Positions 52,617 through 61,874 are shown, numbered from the stretch's first letter. The stretch is DNA of 64,000 nt from Candidatus Fermentithermobacillaceae bacterium (GCA_012842495.1 DUSS01000004.1:62001-126000); one strand, 5' to 3'. Translations and numbers: made by a program. Notes: a model not told the origin generated them from the sequence alone.

Positions 52617-53585
52617 TTAACCTTTGACAGCGCCCCTTGTCAGGCCGCTTACCACGTACTTCTGCAGGAACATCCATATGATCACAACAGGAAGGGATGC
52701 CATGAGGCTCGCAGCGGAAAACAGCGTCCATCTGGCGGCGAACTGGTTCAAGATGAACCTCTGAAGTCCCAGGGCTATGGTGTAATTGTGCGGGTTCTTC
52801 AAAACGGCGCTCGAGAGCATGAACTCGCTGTAAGTCCCCATGAAACTCCACAGGAAGACTACGATCAGCATGGGCCTGGCCAGAGGCAAGATAACGTATC
52901 TGAACACCTGCCAGTGTGTGGCGCCGTCCACCATCGCAGCTTCGTCCAGCTCCTTGGGCAAGCTATCCATATACCCCTTGGTGATCCATATGTTAAACGC
53001 GCTTCCGCCGGCCATTACGAACATGAAAGCGTACAGGTTGTCTAGGAGGTTCAATCTGGCCAGCATCGTATATATGGCAACCAGCGCCATACTGGCGGGG
53101 AACATCTGCAGAAGAAGCAGCGTCATCAAACCATATTTGCGCCCCCGGAACCTGAAGCGGCTGAATCCGTAGGCAGCTGTCGCAGTCAGGAACACCTGGA
53201 TCAATGCGGATCCGGTGCAAAGTATGAGACTGTTCTTGACCCAGCGGAGGAAATCCGTCTCTCGAATGACCTTCGCGTAGTTCTCGACGGTGAACTGCTT
53301 CGGGATGAGAGTGTTGGAGAAGAAAGCGTCGCCCTTCTGGAAAGAGGCCGTCACCACCCACGCGGTCGGAAACAAACTGGCCAGAACCGCGACCCACAAG
53401 ATAACCCTGGTGAGCCACAAACCCACCACCTCGAAAGTCCTGAGGCGCGTCTTCCCGCGTAAAACCGCCTTTCGTCGGGTGGGCTCCTTGTCAACTCCCC
53501 TGTCCCTTAAGTCTTCCCGCCCGGGACCTTCCCGTATAATGGCGGTATCCCCTTGCGCTTGCTTGCAGCGTCCGGAATCCGTCAT
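52617..53585 (-). CDS. malG: maltodextrin ABC transporter permease MalG
   Basis: This inner-membrane permease has about six membrane segments and the EAA loop KELDEAAMVDGATHWQVFRY, followed by ILPLARP, where the ATPase docks. The N-terminus has a charged extension of about 45 residues before the first membrane helix (LWLTRVILWVAVLASLFP), longer than in E. coli MalG. ATG 53585 starts directly after the malF stop, with GAGGTGG upstream. It pairs with MalF for maltose/maltodextrin uptake. Confidence 0.92.
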   Translation of the reverse strand: MTDSGRCKQAQGDTAIIREGPGREDLRDRGVDKEPTRRKAVLRGKTRLRTFEVVGLWLTRVILWVAVLASLFPTAWVVTASFQKGDAFFSNTLIPKQFTVENYAKVIRETDFLRWVKNSLILCTGSALIQVFLTATAAYGFSRFRFRGRKYGLMTLLLLQMFPASMALVAIYTMLARLNLLDNLYAFMFVMAGGSAFNIWITKGYMDSLPKELDEAAMVDGATHWQVFRYVILPLARPMLIVVFLWSFMGTYSEFMLSSAVLKNPHNYTIALGLQRFILNQFAARWTLFSAASLMASLPVVIIWMFLQKYVVSGLTRGAVKG

Positions 53586-53586
53586 A

Positions 53587-54570
53587 TCAGTCCACCTCCG
53601 CGAAGGCGTTGGTAAGCTTCATCTGTATGAGAGTGAGCGTTCCAACGATCAAGAACATCACCATACTCATCATCCCGGCCAGTCCGTAACGGTAAAACTG
53701 AAGCGTCAGCTTGTAACTGAAGGTGGCCATTATATCGGTAGTACCGGCGAAGGACGTGTCCAGGCGAGGCGGTCCTCCACCGGTAAGGAGGAACACCATC
53801 CCAAAGTTATTGAAGTTGTAGGCGAAAGTTGAGATGAGAAGAGGTATTGAAAATCTCATGAGCATTGGAAACGTAACATATTTGAACTTCTGCCAGGATG
53901 ATGCGCCATCGATGTCAGCGGCCTCGTAGAGCTCGGCGCTTATCGACTGGAGTCCTCCAAGGCAAGCTGACATCATAAACGGATAGCCTAACCACAGGTT
54001 AACCAGGAGAATCGATATCTTCGCCCATAGTGGATTGGTCAACCACGGTACAGGTGTAAGCCCCATCATCTTCAAAAACGTATTCACGGGACCGAAGCTG
54101 ACGTTCAGCACCCCAGTCCAGGATAGGATCGCTATGGTCCCCGGTAAGGCCCACGGAATTATCAGAATCGCTCTGTAGACGTTAGACTCTTTTAGATGCG
54201 GGTTATTAAGGAGAATAGCCAGGAAAAGCCCCAGGGCATAGTTAAGGATCGTGGTCAGGGCGGCGAAAACGACGGTCCAGGTAAATACGGGGAGGAACAC
54301 TTTAGAAAACGGTCCAGCAAACAGCTCGACCAGGTTTCCAAACCCGATGAAATTGTACTTGTCGAACCGGTACAAGCTCATATCGGTGAAAGCAACATAC
54401 ACGGTGTAAGCAATGGGAAGAAAACTCAACACCGCCATGGAGGTCAGGGCTGGCGCCAGATACGCGTAAGGTCTTACCCGGCGGAAAAAGCGCTCCCGGT
54501 GCAAGGAATCTTCGATGCTCCCCCGCGAGGCGGATTTAGACCTCCGTTTCCAAAATAGATGGATGTTCAT
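53587..54570 (-). CDS. malF: maltodextrin ABC transporter permease MalF
   Basis: The 327-residue permease has about six membrane helices (for example AYLAPALTSMAVLSFLPIAY) and the EAA loop AELYEAADIDGASSWQKFKY followed by VTFPMLM. It lacks the large periplasmic loop of E. coli MalF, as in other Gram-positive systems. ATG 54570 was chosen because GGGGAGGCGG lies just upstream; the frame extends to 54729 without a ribosome-binding site. A highly structured 287-bp spacer separates it from malE. Confidence 0.92.
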   Translation of the reverse strand: MNIHLFWKRRSKSASRGSIEDSLHRERFFRRVRPYAYLAPALTSMAVLSFLPIAYTVYVAFTDMSLYRFDKYNFIGFGNLVELFAGPFSKVFLPVFTWTVVFAALTTILNYALGLFLAILLNNPHLKESNVYRAILIIPWALPGTIAILSWTGVLNVSFGPVNTFLKMMGLTPVPWLTNPLWAKISILLVNLWLGYPFMMSACLGGLQSISAELYEAADIDGASSWQKFKYVTFPMLMRFSIPLLISTFAYNFNNFGMVFLLTGGGPPRLDTSFAGTTDIMATFSYKLTLQFYRYGLAGMMSMVMFLIVGTLTLIQMKLTNAFAEVD

Positions 54571-54857
54571 GATACACCGCCTCCCCGTCTTAAAGCGTCT
54601 CCGGTCGGGGCAACCGCACACCAAAACCGGTGGGCAACTGGCCATGACGACTCTCCGCGGGCCCCGGGGACGACATGGCCTTGTCGTCTCGCTTCTTGAG
54701 CCGGGGGTAGCTCCCGCCCATACGCTCAACCGGGAGCATCACCGGGTGCATTCACCGGTCTCTGCCTCCGCTATGCCGCGTAAGACCGTGCTATGTCGTG
54801 CGCAACTCCAACAGCTTTCGACCGGGAGCTACCCCGCAAAACCCTGGTCCTCGAGCT
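54571..54857 (-). promoter_or_regulatory. structured intercistronic spacer between malE and malF
   Basis: GGGGTAGCTCCCG (54704-54716) and CGGGAGCTACCCC (54823-54835) are a perfect 13-bp inverted repeat about 106 bases apart. Smaller hairpins also lie in the spacer, including GGCCATG/CATGGCC and GACGAC/GTCGTC. In the maltodextrin message these folds could stabilise upstream malE RNA or reduce read-through, so that more binding protein than permease is made. Confidence 0.5.
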
Positions 54858-56045
54858 TTACTTACCCATCGTAGCTATGCCTTCTTTTATCTGCTCCACG
54901 CAGGCCTTGGCGGCATCCTCCGGCTTCTGCTCGCCCTTGGTGATCACCGTCAGGGCGTTGCCGCCCGGAGTCCACATTGCCTGGACCTCCGGAATGTTGG
55001 GCATAGGATGAGCGTTGGCCGCGGAGGCAGCGAACCCAGCCATGATGGGGTCGGATTTCACCTTCTCGTTTTCCCTGTCCACCTTGCGAGCGGGTATCCT
55101 CGGGTTGACCTCAAACAGAGCGATCCCCGACTTCTCCACAAGGTACTTCATGAGTTGCCATGCCTCATCCTTGTGCTTGGAAGCGCTGGACACGAAAGCA
55201 GCCTGCACTCCCATGAACGGGTGAGGGACCGCACCTCCCTCGAGGGTGGGAAGGGGCGCAACCCCGAAAGGCACCTGCGCATCCTTGAAACCTTTCACAT
55301 CCCACGGGCCGGAAATGTACAGCGCAGTCTGGCCATTCTGGAAAAGTCCCTTCGCCGTGTCGCTGTTTATGTCAGCGGGCATGAACTTATACTTGTTCAC
55401 GAAGTCTCCGATGAGGGTGAATCCCTTTATCGCGCCCTCGTTGGCAAGCCCGATGTCTTTGGGGTCGAGCTTTCCGCCTACGTCTTTGAAAACGTATCCG
55501 CCATAGGCCGAGATGAACGCGTAGCTGAAGTAGAAGTTATTGATGTCGTAGGCGAAGCCCTTGTCTTGAGCTACCTTCAGGAAGTCCTCAAATGTGGCCG
55601 GGGCTTTGTCCATCTTGTCGGTTCTGTAGAAGAGGGCATATGTCTCCATAGCGATGGGAACCGCCCACATCTTCCCCTCGTAGCTGACGGCGCTGATGGC
55701 ACCCTCGGTGTACTGGCTCTTGTCGATGATGCCTTCGGGCACCGGCTCAAGAAGTCCCGCGGCCTGGAAAGTCCCGAGGTTGTCATGGGGCAACCCGTAC
55801 ATGATGTCGCAAGCTTTGCCGCTCTTAGCTGCCGTGGCGAACTCCTGGAAACTCGAGGTATCGGCGACCACCGTGACCTTGTTTCCGGTCTCTTTGGCCC
55901 AGGCCTGAGCGATTTCGTTGAGTTTGTTCACCTCATCCTGGGTGAGGTGGGACCAAACGATGAGTTCGGTCTTCGGACCACATCCCGCAAGCAACGAACC
56001 GGCCAAGATGAGTCCGAGGGCGATGGAGATGAACTTCCTGGTCAT
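54858..56045 (-). CDS. malE: maltose/maltodextrin-binding lipoprotein MalE
   Basis: This 395-residue solute-binding protein begins with a lipoprotein signal, LGLILAGSLLAGC, so Cys21 is the lipidated residue and the protein is held on the outer face of the membrane. The mature part follows family 1 binding proteins: TELIVWSHLTQDEVNKLNEI, GKACDIMYGLPHDNLGTFQA, and LYISGPWDVKGF with the aromatic residue typical of sugar sites. ATG 56045 follows GGGAGGG. With MalF, MalG and MalK it forms a complete importer. Confidence 0.93.
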   Translation of the reverse strand: MTRKFISIALGLILAGSLLAGCGPKTELIVWSHLTQDEVNKLNEIAQAWAKETGNKVTVVADTSSFQEFATAAKSGKACDIMYGLPHDNLGTFQAAGLLEPVPEGIIDKSQYTEGAISAVSYEGKMWAVPIAMETYALFYRTDKMDKAPATFEDFLKVAQDKGFAYDINNFYFSYAFISAYGGYVFKDVGGKLDPKDIGLANEGAIKGFTLIGDFVNKYKFMPADINSDTAKGLFQNGQTALYISGPWDVKGFKDAQVPFGVAPLPTLEGGAVPHPFMGVQAAFVSSASKHKDEAWQLMKYLVEKSGIALFEVNPRIPARKVDRENEKVKSDPIMAGFAASAANAHPMPNIPEVQAMWTPGGNALTVITKGEQKPEDAAKACVEQIKEGIATMGK

Positions 56046-56296
56046 ATCTTACCCTCCCGTTATGAGCTGAGTTTCGAAGACCCCAATCCTGTCCGACCTA
56101 GCCGACCCTGATTCCGTCACTTCACTCGGTCCCGTCCTGTCAGAGCCCACCTCCCCTCCCTGTCGCGCGGAGCTGCCGGATCATGAGGTGCCGGCTCATA
56201 CCCGTGGTCCTCGATGCCGCGTTTTGCGCCATCAAGGTAATGAGCCGCGACAGCCGCGCATCAAGCCCGGTCAGACTGCCGTCAGGTCAGGTTCGC

Positions 56297-57325
56297 TCAC
56301 GCCGAGAAAAGGCCCCGGGCAGATGAAGTCTCCCGCACGACCAACGTCCCCGGAAGGACCATCTGCCTGGGAACCGTCTCTCCGTTGCTCAACAAATCCA
56401 TGAGAATCCGTGCGGCCCACACACCCAACTCGAAAACGGGGATCCGGACGGTGGACAAAGCGGGCCTCATCATCGAAGCAAGGGGATCGTCGTTAACGCC
56501 GATCACGCCGACATCCTCTGGAATACGCAACCCCGATTTCAATATCGCCCTTACCGCTCCCGAGGCCATGGTATCGTCGGCGGCAAATATGGCATCCGGT
56601 GGCTCCTCGAGGGCAAGGAGCTTGCGGCAGGCGTCTTCCCCCGATTCCCTCGTAAATCCCGCGTTGACAAGGTATTCTTTTCTGAACTCCATCCCCGCTT
56701 CCGTGATGGCTTTCTTGTATCCCTCGATTCTGTCCAGAGATACGACGTACTCGGTAGCTCCCGATATCATGGCGATTCTCCGGTACCCGGCCTCGATGAG
56801 GTGGCGCGTGGCCATATACCCTACCTTGACGTTGTCGTTGTCCACATAGCTTACGGGCAGATCGTCCAGAACCCGACCGATGAGGACAAACTTCCTTTTC
56901 TCCTCCACGAGATGGCGGAACAGCGGGTCAGACACCCTCGAGCTCGTCACAATCGCGCCGTCGACCCGTCGGGATCGTAGCGCGGCCAGGGTTTGAGCTC
57001 GCTCGACTTCGGGGTCATCCGTCATTATCAGGAGGAGGTAGTACCCGTGTTTGCTGAGAACAGATCCGATGCCCCTGATGACCTCGGGGAAGAACGAGTT
57101 GGCAAAGGCGTTCTCGGGGGAACGGCTTACTACGAGACCGATGGTGCCGGCGGTCTTGGAAGCAAGGCTGCGGGCAATGGCGTTCGGGTGAAAGTCCAGC
57201 TCTTTCATAGCTGCTCGCACCCTCTCCTTGGTAGCGGCGCTGATCCGGTCGCTCCCCGAAATCACCCTTGAGACGGTGGATACGGAAACGCCCGCCCTTT
57301 GCGCTACGTCTTTCATCGTCGGCAC
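56297..57325 (-). CDS. LacI-family transcriptional regulator of the maltodextrin operon
   Basis: The 342-residue repressor has the LacI DNA-binding domain (MKDVAQRAGVSVSTVSRVIS, then the hinge HPNAIARSLASKTAGTIGLV) and a periplasmic-binding-protein-like sensor domain ending in PGTLVVRETS. GTG 57325 lies after GGAGGCG; ATG 57316 is an alternative. The gene is between malK and malE, so the most likely inducer is maltose or a maltodextrin. Two LacI-type palindromes upstream of malK are candidate operators. Confidence 0.9.
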   Translation of the reverse strand: MPTMKDVAQRAGVSVSTVSRVISGSDRISAATKERVRAAMKELDFHPNAIARSLASKTAGTIGLVVSRSPENAFANSFFPEVIRGIGSVLSKHGYYLLLIMTDDPEVERAQTLAALRSRRVDGAIVTSSRVSDPLFRHLVEEKRKFVLIGRVLDDLPVSYVDNDNVKVGYMATRHLIEAGYRRIAMISGATEYVVSLDRIEGYKKAITEAGMEFRKEYLVNAGFTRESGEDACRKLLALEEPPDAIFAADDTMASGAVRAILKSGLRIPEDVGVIGVNDDPLASMMRPALSTVRIPVFELGVWAARILMDLLSNGETVPRQMVLPGTLVVRETSSARGLFSA

Positions 57326-57456
57326 CGGTTCTGTCGCCTCCTTCAGATCGGAAATGCCGGCCAGGCTACGGGTTCCCTCAAAACCTTGGCGTTTGACCTG
57401 CTTCCGACCTTTACTTTCGATGTTTACTTCCGGTATTTGCTCCTCTGAGCGACTCG

Positions 57457-58572
57457 CTAGCGTTTGACGAGGTTCATCTCGGTTTTTGCGTCGAACAGGT
57501 GCACCTTCTCCATGTTAACGGCGACCCTCCAGGTCATACCGTCTTTTACATTGACGTGGGGACCGACGCGGGCCGTCAAAGACGCCGTTCCCGCCACGAG
57601 GTGGAGGTATACCTCGGAACCCATCGGTTCCACCACTTCCACCTGGCAATCGACGAGCCAGGAAGGATGAGCTTCCTGGAAGGCGGGCTCCCCCACCAAG
57701 TCCTCCGGCCTTACGCCCAGGACAACTTCATAGGGAAGCCGGGGTATGTTCGGGGAGATCATCTGTTTCAGGCGGTCCGGTACGGGAAGGGTGAGACCGC
57801 CGTCGGCAAATACCAGCCCCTGCTCCCTTTGTTCGAGCCGTCCCTCAATCATGTTCATAGCTGGCGACCCGATGAACCCGGCTACGAACATATTGACCGG
57901 GTTTCCGTACAGGACGTCGGGGGTGTCTACCTGCTGAAGCACACCATCTTTGAGCACCGCTATCCGGTCACCCATGGTCATCGCTTCGAGCTGGTCGTGA
58001 GTCACGTACACCGTCGTTGTCCTCAAACTTCTCTGGAGCTTTTGGAGTTCCGTCCTCATTTGAGCCCTGAGTTTAGCGTCGAGGTTGGAAAGGGGTTCAT
58101 CCATGAGAAAGACCCTCGGCTGTCTCACTATGGCTCGTCCCAGTGCCACCCTCTGCCTCTGACCGCCGGAAAGCTCCCGTGGCCTTCTCCCGAGGAGGTC
58201 GGCTATCCCGAGCATCTGGGCGCAAGCTTTGACCCTCCGGTCTATTTCATCTCGCGGGACTTTGTTGAGTTTCAGGCCAAAGGCCATGTTTTCGTAGACG
58301 TTCATGTGGGGATACAGGGCATAGTTCTGGAAGACCATGGCGATGTCTCGACCCTTTGGCGGAATGTCGTCCACCAGTGTCCCGCCGATGAAGACGTGCC
58401 CGGAAGTTTGCACTTCGAGGCCGGCGATGATCCGCAACACGGTCGACTTACCTGACCCGGAAGGGCCAACGAGCACCAGAAACTCCTCATCCGCTATGTC
58501 CAGGGACACATCCCGAACGGCCACCACCTCACCGAAGGTCTTGGTTATCCCCTCGAGTCTCACATCAGCCAA
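57457..58572 (-). CDS. malK: maltodextrin ABC transporter ATPase MalK/MsmX-type
   Basis: This 371-residue ATPase energises the MalEFG importer. It has Walker A VGPSGSGKSTVLRIIAGLE, the signature LSGGQRQRVALGRAI, Walker B VFLMDEPLSNLDAKLRAQM, and a C-terminal OB-type (TOBE) domain with EVVLGVRPEDLV and VEPMGSEVYLHLVAG. The start is TTG 58572, preceded by GGGAGGGGAG. The frame remains open upstream to 58869, but that part is repetitive His/Lys/Arg-rich sequence unlike any ATPase N-terminus. It is the first gene of the operon. Confidence 0.93.
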   Translation of the reverse strand: MADVRLEGITKTFGEVVAVRDVSLDIADEEFLVLVGPSGSGKSTVLRIIAGLEVQTSGHVFIGGTLVDDIPPKGRDIAMVFQNYALYPHMNVYENMAFGLKLNKVPRDEIDRRVKACAQMLGIADLLGRRPRELSGGQRQRVALGRAIVRQPRVFLMDEPLSNLDAKLRAQMRTELQKLQRSLRTTTVYVTHDQLEAMTMGDRIAVLKDGVLQQVDTPDVLYGNPVNMFVAGFIGSPAMNMIEGRLEQREQGLVFADGGLTLPVPDRLKQMISPNIPRLPYEVVLGVRPEDLVGEPAFQEAHPSWLVDCQVEVVEPMGSEVYLHLVAGTASLTARVGPHVNVKDGMTWRVAVNMEKVHLFDAKTEMNLVKR

Positions 58573-58598
58573 GTAACTCCCCTCCCGGTTCAGGGTTA

Positions 58599-58612
58599 TG
58601 CAAACGCTTGCA
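58599..58612. promoter_or_regulatory. LacI-type operator O1
   Basis: TGCAAACGCTTGCA is a near-perfect palindrome with the central CG typical of LacI-family operators. It lies 27 bp upstream of the malK TTG, where a bound repressor would block initiation or early elongation. It shares the pattern TGCAANCGNTTGCA with the second site at 58783. Confidence 0.8.
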
Positions 58613-58671
58613 TGCAAAGACCCCTTAAAGACCCTTTTATAGGCCCGTTCGTCGGGAAACCGCACCCTTTC

Positions 58672-58747
58672 ATGCATACCCGACCGTTCTCCATGCTTGC
58701 CGGGCCGTTCGCAATGCTTTTCGCCATGTTTGCAGGACCGTTTCTCG
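58672..58747. repeat. imperfect 21-bp direct repeats
   Basis: ATGCATACCCGACCGTTCTC at 58672 and ATGCTTGCCGGGCCGTTCGC at 58693 are consecutive 21-bp units. A third diverged copy (ATGTTTGCAGGACCGTTTCT) starts at 58726 after a partial unit. They lie between the two LacI-type operators. Confidence 0.45.
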
Positions 58748-58782
58748 TGAACTCCACTACCCAGCAGACCCATGTGCTGCTG

Positions 58783-58796
58783 TGCAATCGTTTGCA
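58783..58796. promoter_or_regulatory. LacI-type operator O2
   Basis: TGCAATCGTTTGCA has the same TGCAANCGNTTGCA form as the site at 58599, 184 bp away (centre to centre). Two sites at this distance are compatible with repressor-mediated looping. Confidence 0.8.
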
Positions 58797-59030
58797 CTAC
58801 CAGACCTATTCGACGTTGGACGGGGAAACCCTTCTGATGTAAAAGGATTTTTGCGCGAATTTTGCACAAGGATTAAAGCCACGCGAACCGGCCATCTGAC
58901 GACGATCCAGATCGTGGGGACCACTCCGCCCGGTGCAGGATCGTCCACGCAAACATGGAGACTCAAGCCGGCGGTATAAGGCCGGCGATAATCTCATGGG
59001 CGGTTGATGGTGCTAAAATGGAACGGGTGG

Positions 59031-60244
59031 ATGTCCGTGGGAACGTCTCTTCGCGCAGCCGAGCGCTCCATCATACATGTGGACGCCGATGCCTTTTTCG
59101 CCTCGGTAGAACAAAGGGACAACCCGGAATACCGCGGAAAGCCGGTGATAGTCGGGCACGACCCGAAAGGCAGGGGCGTGGTTTCCACGTGCTCCTACGA
59201 AGCCAGGGCCTTCGGCATCCGGTCAGCTATGCCCATGTCCGTAGCGTACAGGTTATGCCCCCACGGGATATTCATTCGACCCAGGATGGAAAGATACGCC
59301 GAGGTGTCCCGGGCTATGTTCTCCATAATGGAGAGGTACAGTCCCATCATAGAAGAGGTGTCCATCGACGAAGCGACCTGGATGTGAGCGGCGAAGACGG
59401 GCGGGAAATCGCCATTTGCATAAAGCGGGGTGTCGTTAAGGAACTGGGGATCACGGTCACGGCCGGGGTCTCCTACTGCAAGTTCCTGGCCAAACTCGCT
59501 TCCGACGCCGCCAAGCCCGACGGCCTTCTGGTGATAGGTCGAAACGATGCGGCCGCGTTTCTCGAAGGTCTTCCGGTGTCCCGCATCCCCGGCATCGGCC
59601 CCAAAACCGCCGCTAAGCTTGACAAATGGGGCATACGAACCGTTTGGGACTTGAAGAAAATGCCCCCGGAATGGTTCGAATCCGCGTTCGGTAAATTCGG
59701 TCGCCGCGTACGGGCGCTTTGCGAGGGGCAGGACGACGAACCCGTCGCACCTTCCCGGGAGGTGAAGTCCGTAAGCGAGGAGACCACGTTTGCCGAAGAT
59801 GTCTCCTCAAAAAACGGACTCTACCCGCACCTCGCCTCACTTTGCCAGGATGTGGCCTTCCGCGTCAGGCGTTCTGGCCTCAAGGCAAGAGTACTCGGAA
59901 TAAAGGTGAAGTTCTCGGATTTCTCTGTATCTACCAGAGAAGTAACTCTTCCCGAAGCCGTATCCACGGATTACGCGTTTTACACGACGCTTAGGTCTCT
60001 TCTCGAACGGACGAAATTTCCCAAGCCCGTGAGGCTCCTCGGAGTATTCGCCCGCGGGCTTCAGGCGGACGACCCACGACAACCGTTGCTTTTGCCGTCC
60101 GGCCCCGATCAGTGGGAAGTCGTTTGCCGTTCCTTAGACCAGCTGCGCATGAAGTACGGGAAACCTTTGGTGCGGTTGGGAGCGTCCATATCTACGGTGG
60201 CTACCGGGGAAGCGCCTGCCGGTTTGGATGGGATCGCGAAGTGA
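59031..60244 (+). pseudogene. dinB: DNA polymerase IV (DinB), interrupted by a frameshift
   Basis: DinB is a Y-family translesion polymerase. The first frame gives [39 protein letters not shown] and EEVSIDEA, including the catalytic acidic residues, and then reaches a stop at 59387. The second frame resumes with [12 protein letters not shown], then VSYCKFLAKLASDAAKPDGL, the HhH segment PGIGPKTAAKL and the little-finger domain, to a stop at 60244. One missing base near 59376 would restore SIDEA-x-LDV. About eight residues usual after LDVSG also seem absent. It is either a true pseudogene or a sequence error. ATG 59031 is the likely start. Confidence 0.85.
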
Positions 60245-60563
60245 ACTCGCAAAGGAGACTCATGTTAGTATATTGCCAGACTGTTTCCCCACTTACGCAC
60301 GCGAGTTTGCACTGATAACCACCCTCTATTCTTTCGTCTATACATAGTATACACCCTTGGACATGGGCACTCTACCTCGTGGGTGCTCATTTCCGGAGAT
60401 CATACCGCGGCAGAAACTCCGTTGGGGAAGGTAACACCGGGTCAACTAAAAAACCGCGTCAACTAGAAAAAATTATGGACAACCGCACGTCCAAGGTGTA
60501 AAGTATCGCGGAACGCACTTAATTAAACCGGGTCGGTGAGCCCGGTATTAAGGAGGAATCCGC
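60245..60563. other. leader region of the uracil/xanthine permease gene
   Basis: These 319 bases hold no clear gene. Visible are a direct repeat, GTCAACTAAAAAACC and GTCAACTAGAAAAAA (about 60439-60472), a TGGAC/GTCCA inverted repeat just after it, and a hairpin ACCGGG/CCCGGT with an 8-base loop directly before the ribosome-binding site. A 17-codon open frame with AAAGGAG upstream starts at 60262. I cannot assign a known riboswitch or PyrR site. Confidence 0.4.
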
Positions 60564-61865
60564 ATGAATCTCACCTGGTCAAAACGGCTTCTCCTCGGCT
60601 TCCAGCACGTCCTGGCGATGTTCGGTGCAACGGTCCTGGTTCCCATCATTACCGGTTTGGACACTTCAGTGGCGCTGTTCACAGCTGGAGCCGGCACGCT
60701 CCTCTTCCACCTCATTACAAAGCGTAAAGTACCCGTTTTTCTCGGCAGTTCCTTCGCCTTCATCCCGGCCATACTGGCAGTGAAGGCGATGTACGCGACC
60801 CCGGAGAACCCCAACGCCGGCCTGCCATACGCCACCGGAGGCATCGTAGTGGCCGGGCTCGTCTATGTGGCTGTCGCAGGACTGGTCGCACTTTTCGGAC
60901 CGTCGGTTATGAAGAAACTCCTGCCGCCAGTGGTAATCGGACCGGTCATAATCACCATTGGGCTGACGCTGACACCGGTAGCTTACGACATGGCCCGGTC
61001 TCACTGGATAGTAGCTGTCATCGCAATGGCCTGCACCGCGATGGTGGCAGTGTTCGCCCGCGGACTTCTCAGGGTCGTGCCGATTCTCGCCGGCGTAATC
61101 TGCGGGTATGTGGCTTCGTTCTTTTTCGGGCTGGTTGACCTCGCTCCCGTAGCGCGCGCGAGCGTATTTTCCCTCCCCGCTTTCATCGCACCGAAGTTCT
61201 CCGTTCAAGCGCTCGCCATCGTGGTACCGGTGGCGCTCGTCACTATGGTTGAGCACCTGGGTGACATAACGACTGTCGGCGCGACCGTGGGCCAGGATTT
61301 CGTGGCAGAACCAGGGCTTCACAGAACCCTCGTAGGTGACGGGTTGGCAACGTCCCTTGCCGGTCTCCTCGGGGGTCCGGCAAATACAACGTACAGCGAA
61401 AACACCGGGGTCATCGCTGTCACCAAAGTTCACGATCCCTCGGTCCTGCGGATTGCCGCGGTGGTCGCCCTCGTCATGTCGTGCGTAGGCAAGGTAGGCG
61501 CGGTGCTTCTGACCATCCCCTCCCCGGTCATGGGAGGAATATCGATCATACTCTTCGGGATGATCGCTTCTATCGGAATGAGGGTGATGGTGGAAAGCAA
61601 AATCGATTTCTCGAATGCACGCAATATGCTTATTGCAGCGTTCGTATTAACCCTGGGGATTATGTCGGTGCTGGGTGACGCCAATCCGGCGGTGATCCGC
61701 ATAGGAAGCTACTTGGAGCTCAAGGGCCTCGGCCTGGCCACCTTGGTCGGTATCGTTCTTAACCTGGTGCTACCTGAAAAGGACAAGGACGCGAATCCCG
61801 CCCCTTCAATGGAATCCCAATCTAAAGTCGACGTCGCCGGTTCCCGGGTAGGACTCGCCAAATAG
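60564..61865 (+). CDS. uracil/xanthine permease (NCS2 family)
   Basis: The 433-residue transporter has about 12-14 membrane segments. It carries the NCS2 signatures LLGFQHVLAMFGATVLVPII near the start, MVEHLGDITTVG with the substrate-binding Glu, and GGPANTTYSENTGVIAVTKV with the second functional Glu. These fit UraA-type uracil/H+ symporters; xanthine specificity is not excluded. ATG 60564 has AAGGAGG at ideal spacing. It is a single gene with its own terminator, and the 319-bp leader may carry regulation. No pyrimidine genes are nearby. Confidence 0.9.
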   Translation: MNLTWSKRLLLGFQHVLAMFGATVLVPIITGLDTSVALFTAGAGTLLFHLITKRKVPVFLGSSFAFIPAILAVKAMYATPENPNAGLPYATGGIVVAGLVYVAVAGLVALFGPSVMKKLLPPVVIGPVIITIGLTLTPVAYDMARSHWIVAVIAMACTAMVAVFARGLLRVVPILAGVICGYVASFFFGLVDLAPVARASVFSLPAFIAPKFSVQALAIVVPVALVTMVEHLGDITTVGATVGQDFVAEPGLHRTLVGDGLATSLAGLLGGPANTTYSENTGVIAVTKVHDPSVLRIAAVVALVMSCVGKVGAVLLTIPSPVMGGISIILFGMIASIGMRVMVESKIDFSNARNMLIAAFVLTLGIMSVLGDANPAVIRIGSYLELKGLGLATLVGIVLNLVLPEKDKDANPAPSMESQSKVDVAGSRVGLAK

Positions 61866-61874
61866 GATTCGGAG

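Larger units (their letters stand above)
58573..59030. other. divergent intergenic region malK / dinB
   Basis: No gene is supported in these 458 bases. The region contains two LacI-type operators (58599-58612 and 58783-58796), an imperfect 21-bp repeat between them (58672-58747) and, near 59000, the start region of dinB. I could not settle on a -35/-10 pair for either gene. Confidence 0.5.

Noticed and set aside
58573-58869. N-terminal extension of malK rich in His, Lys, Cys and Arg
   Set aside because: It comes from the intergenic 21-bp repeats; the ribosome-binding site and family alignment place the start at 58572.
60262-60315. 17-codon open frame with AAAGGAG upstream, after dinB
   Set aside because: It is too short, has no recognisable sequence and no evidence of conservation; it may be chance.
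60340-60420. Possible purine riboswitch upstream of the permease (GGACATGG and CTCTACC resemble L2 and J2/3)
   Set aside because: The P2 stem does not pair, and the CCGTAAAT loop and ACTACG joining segment are missing.
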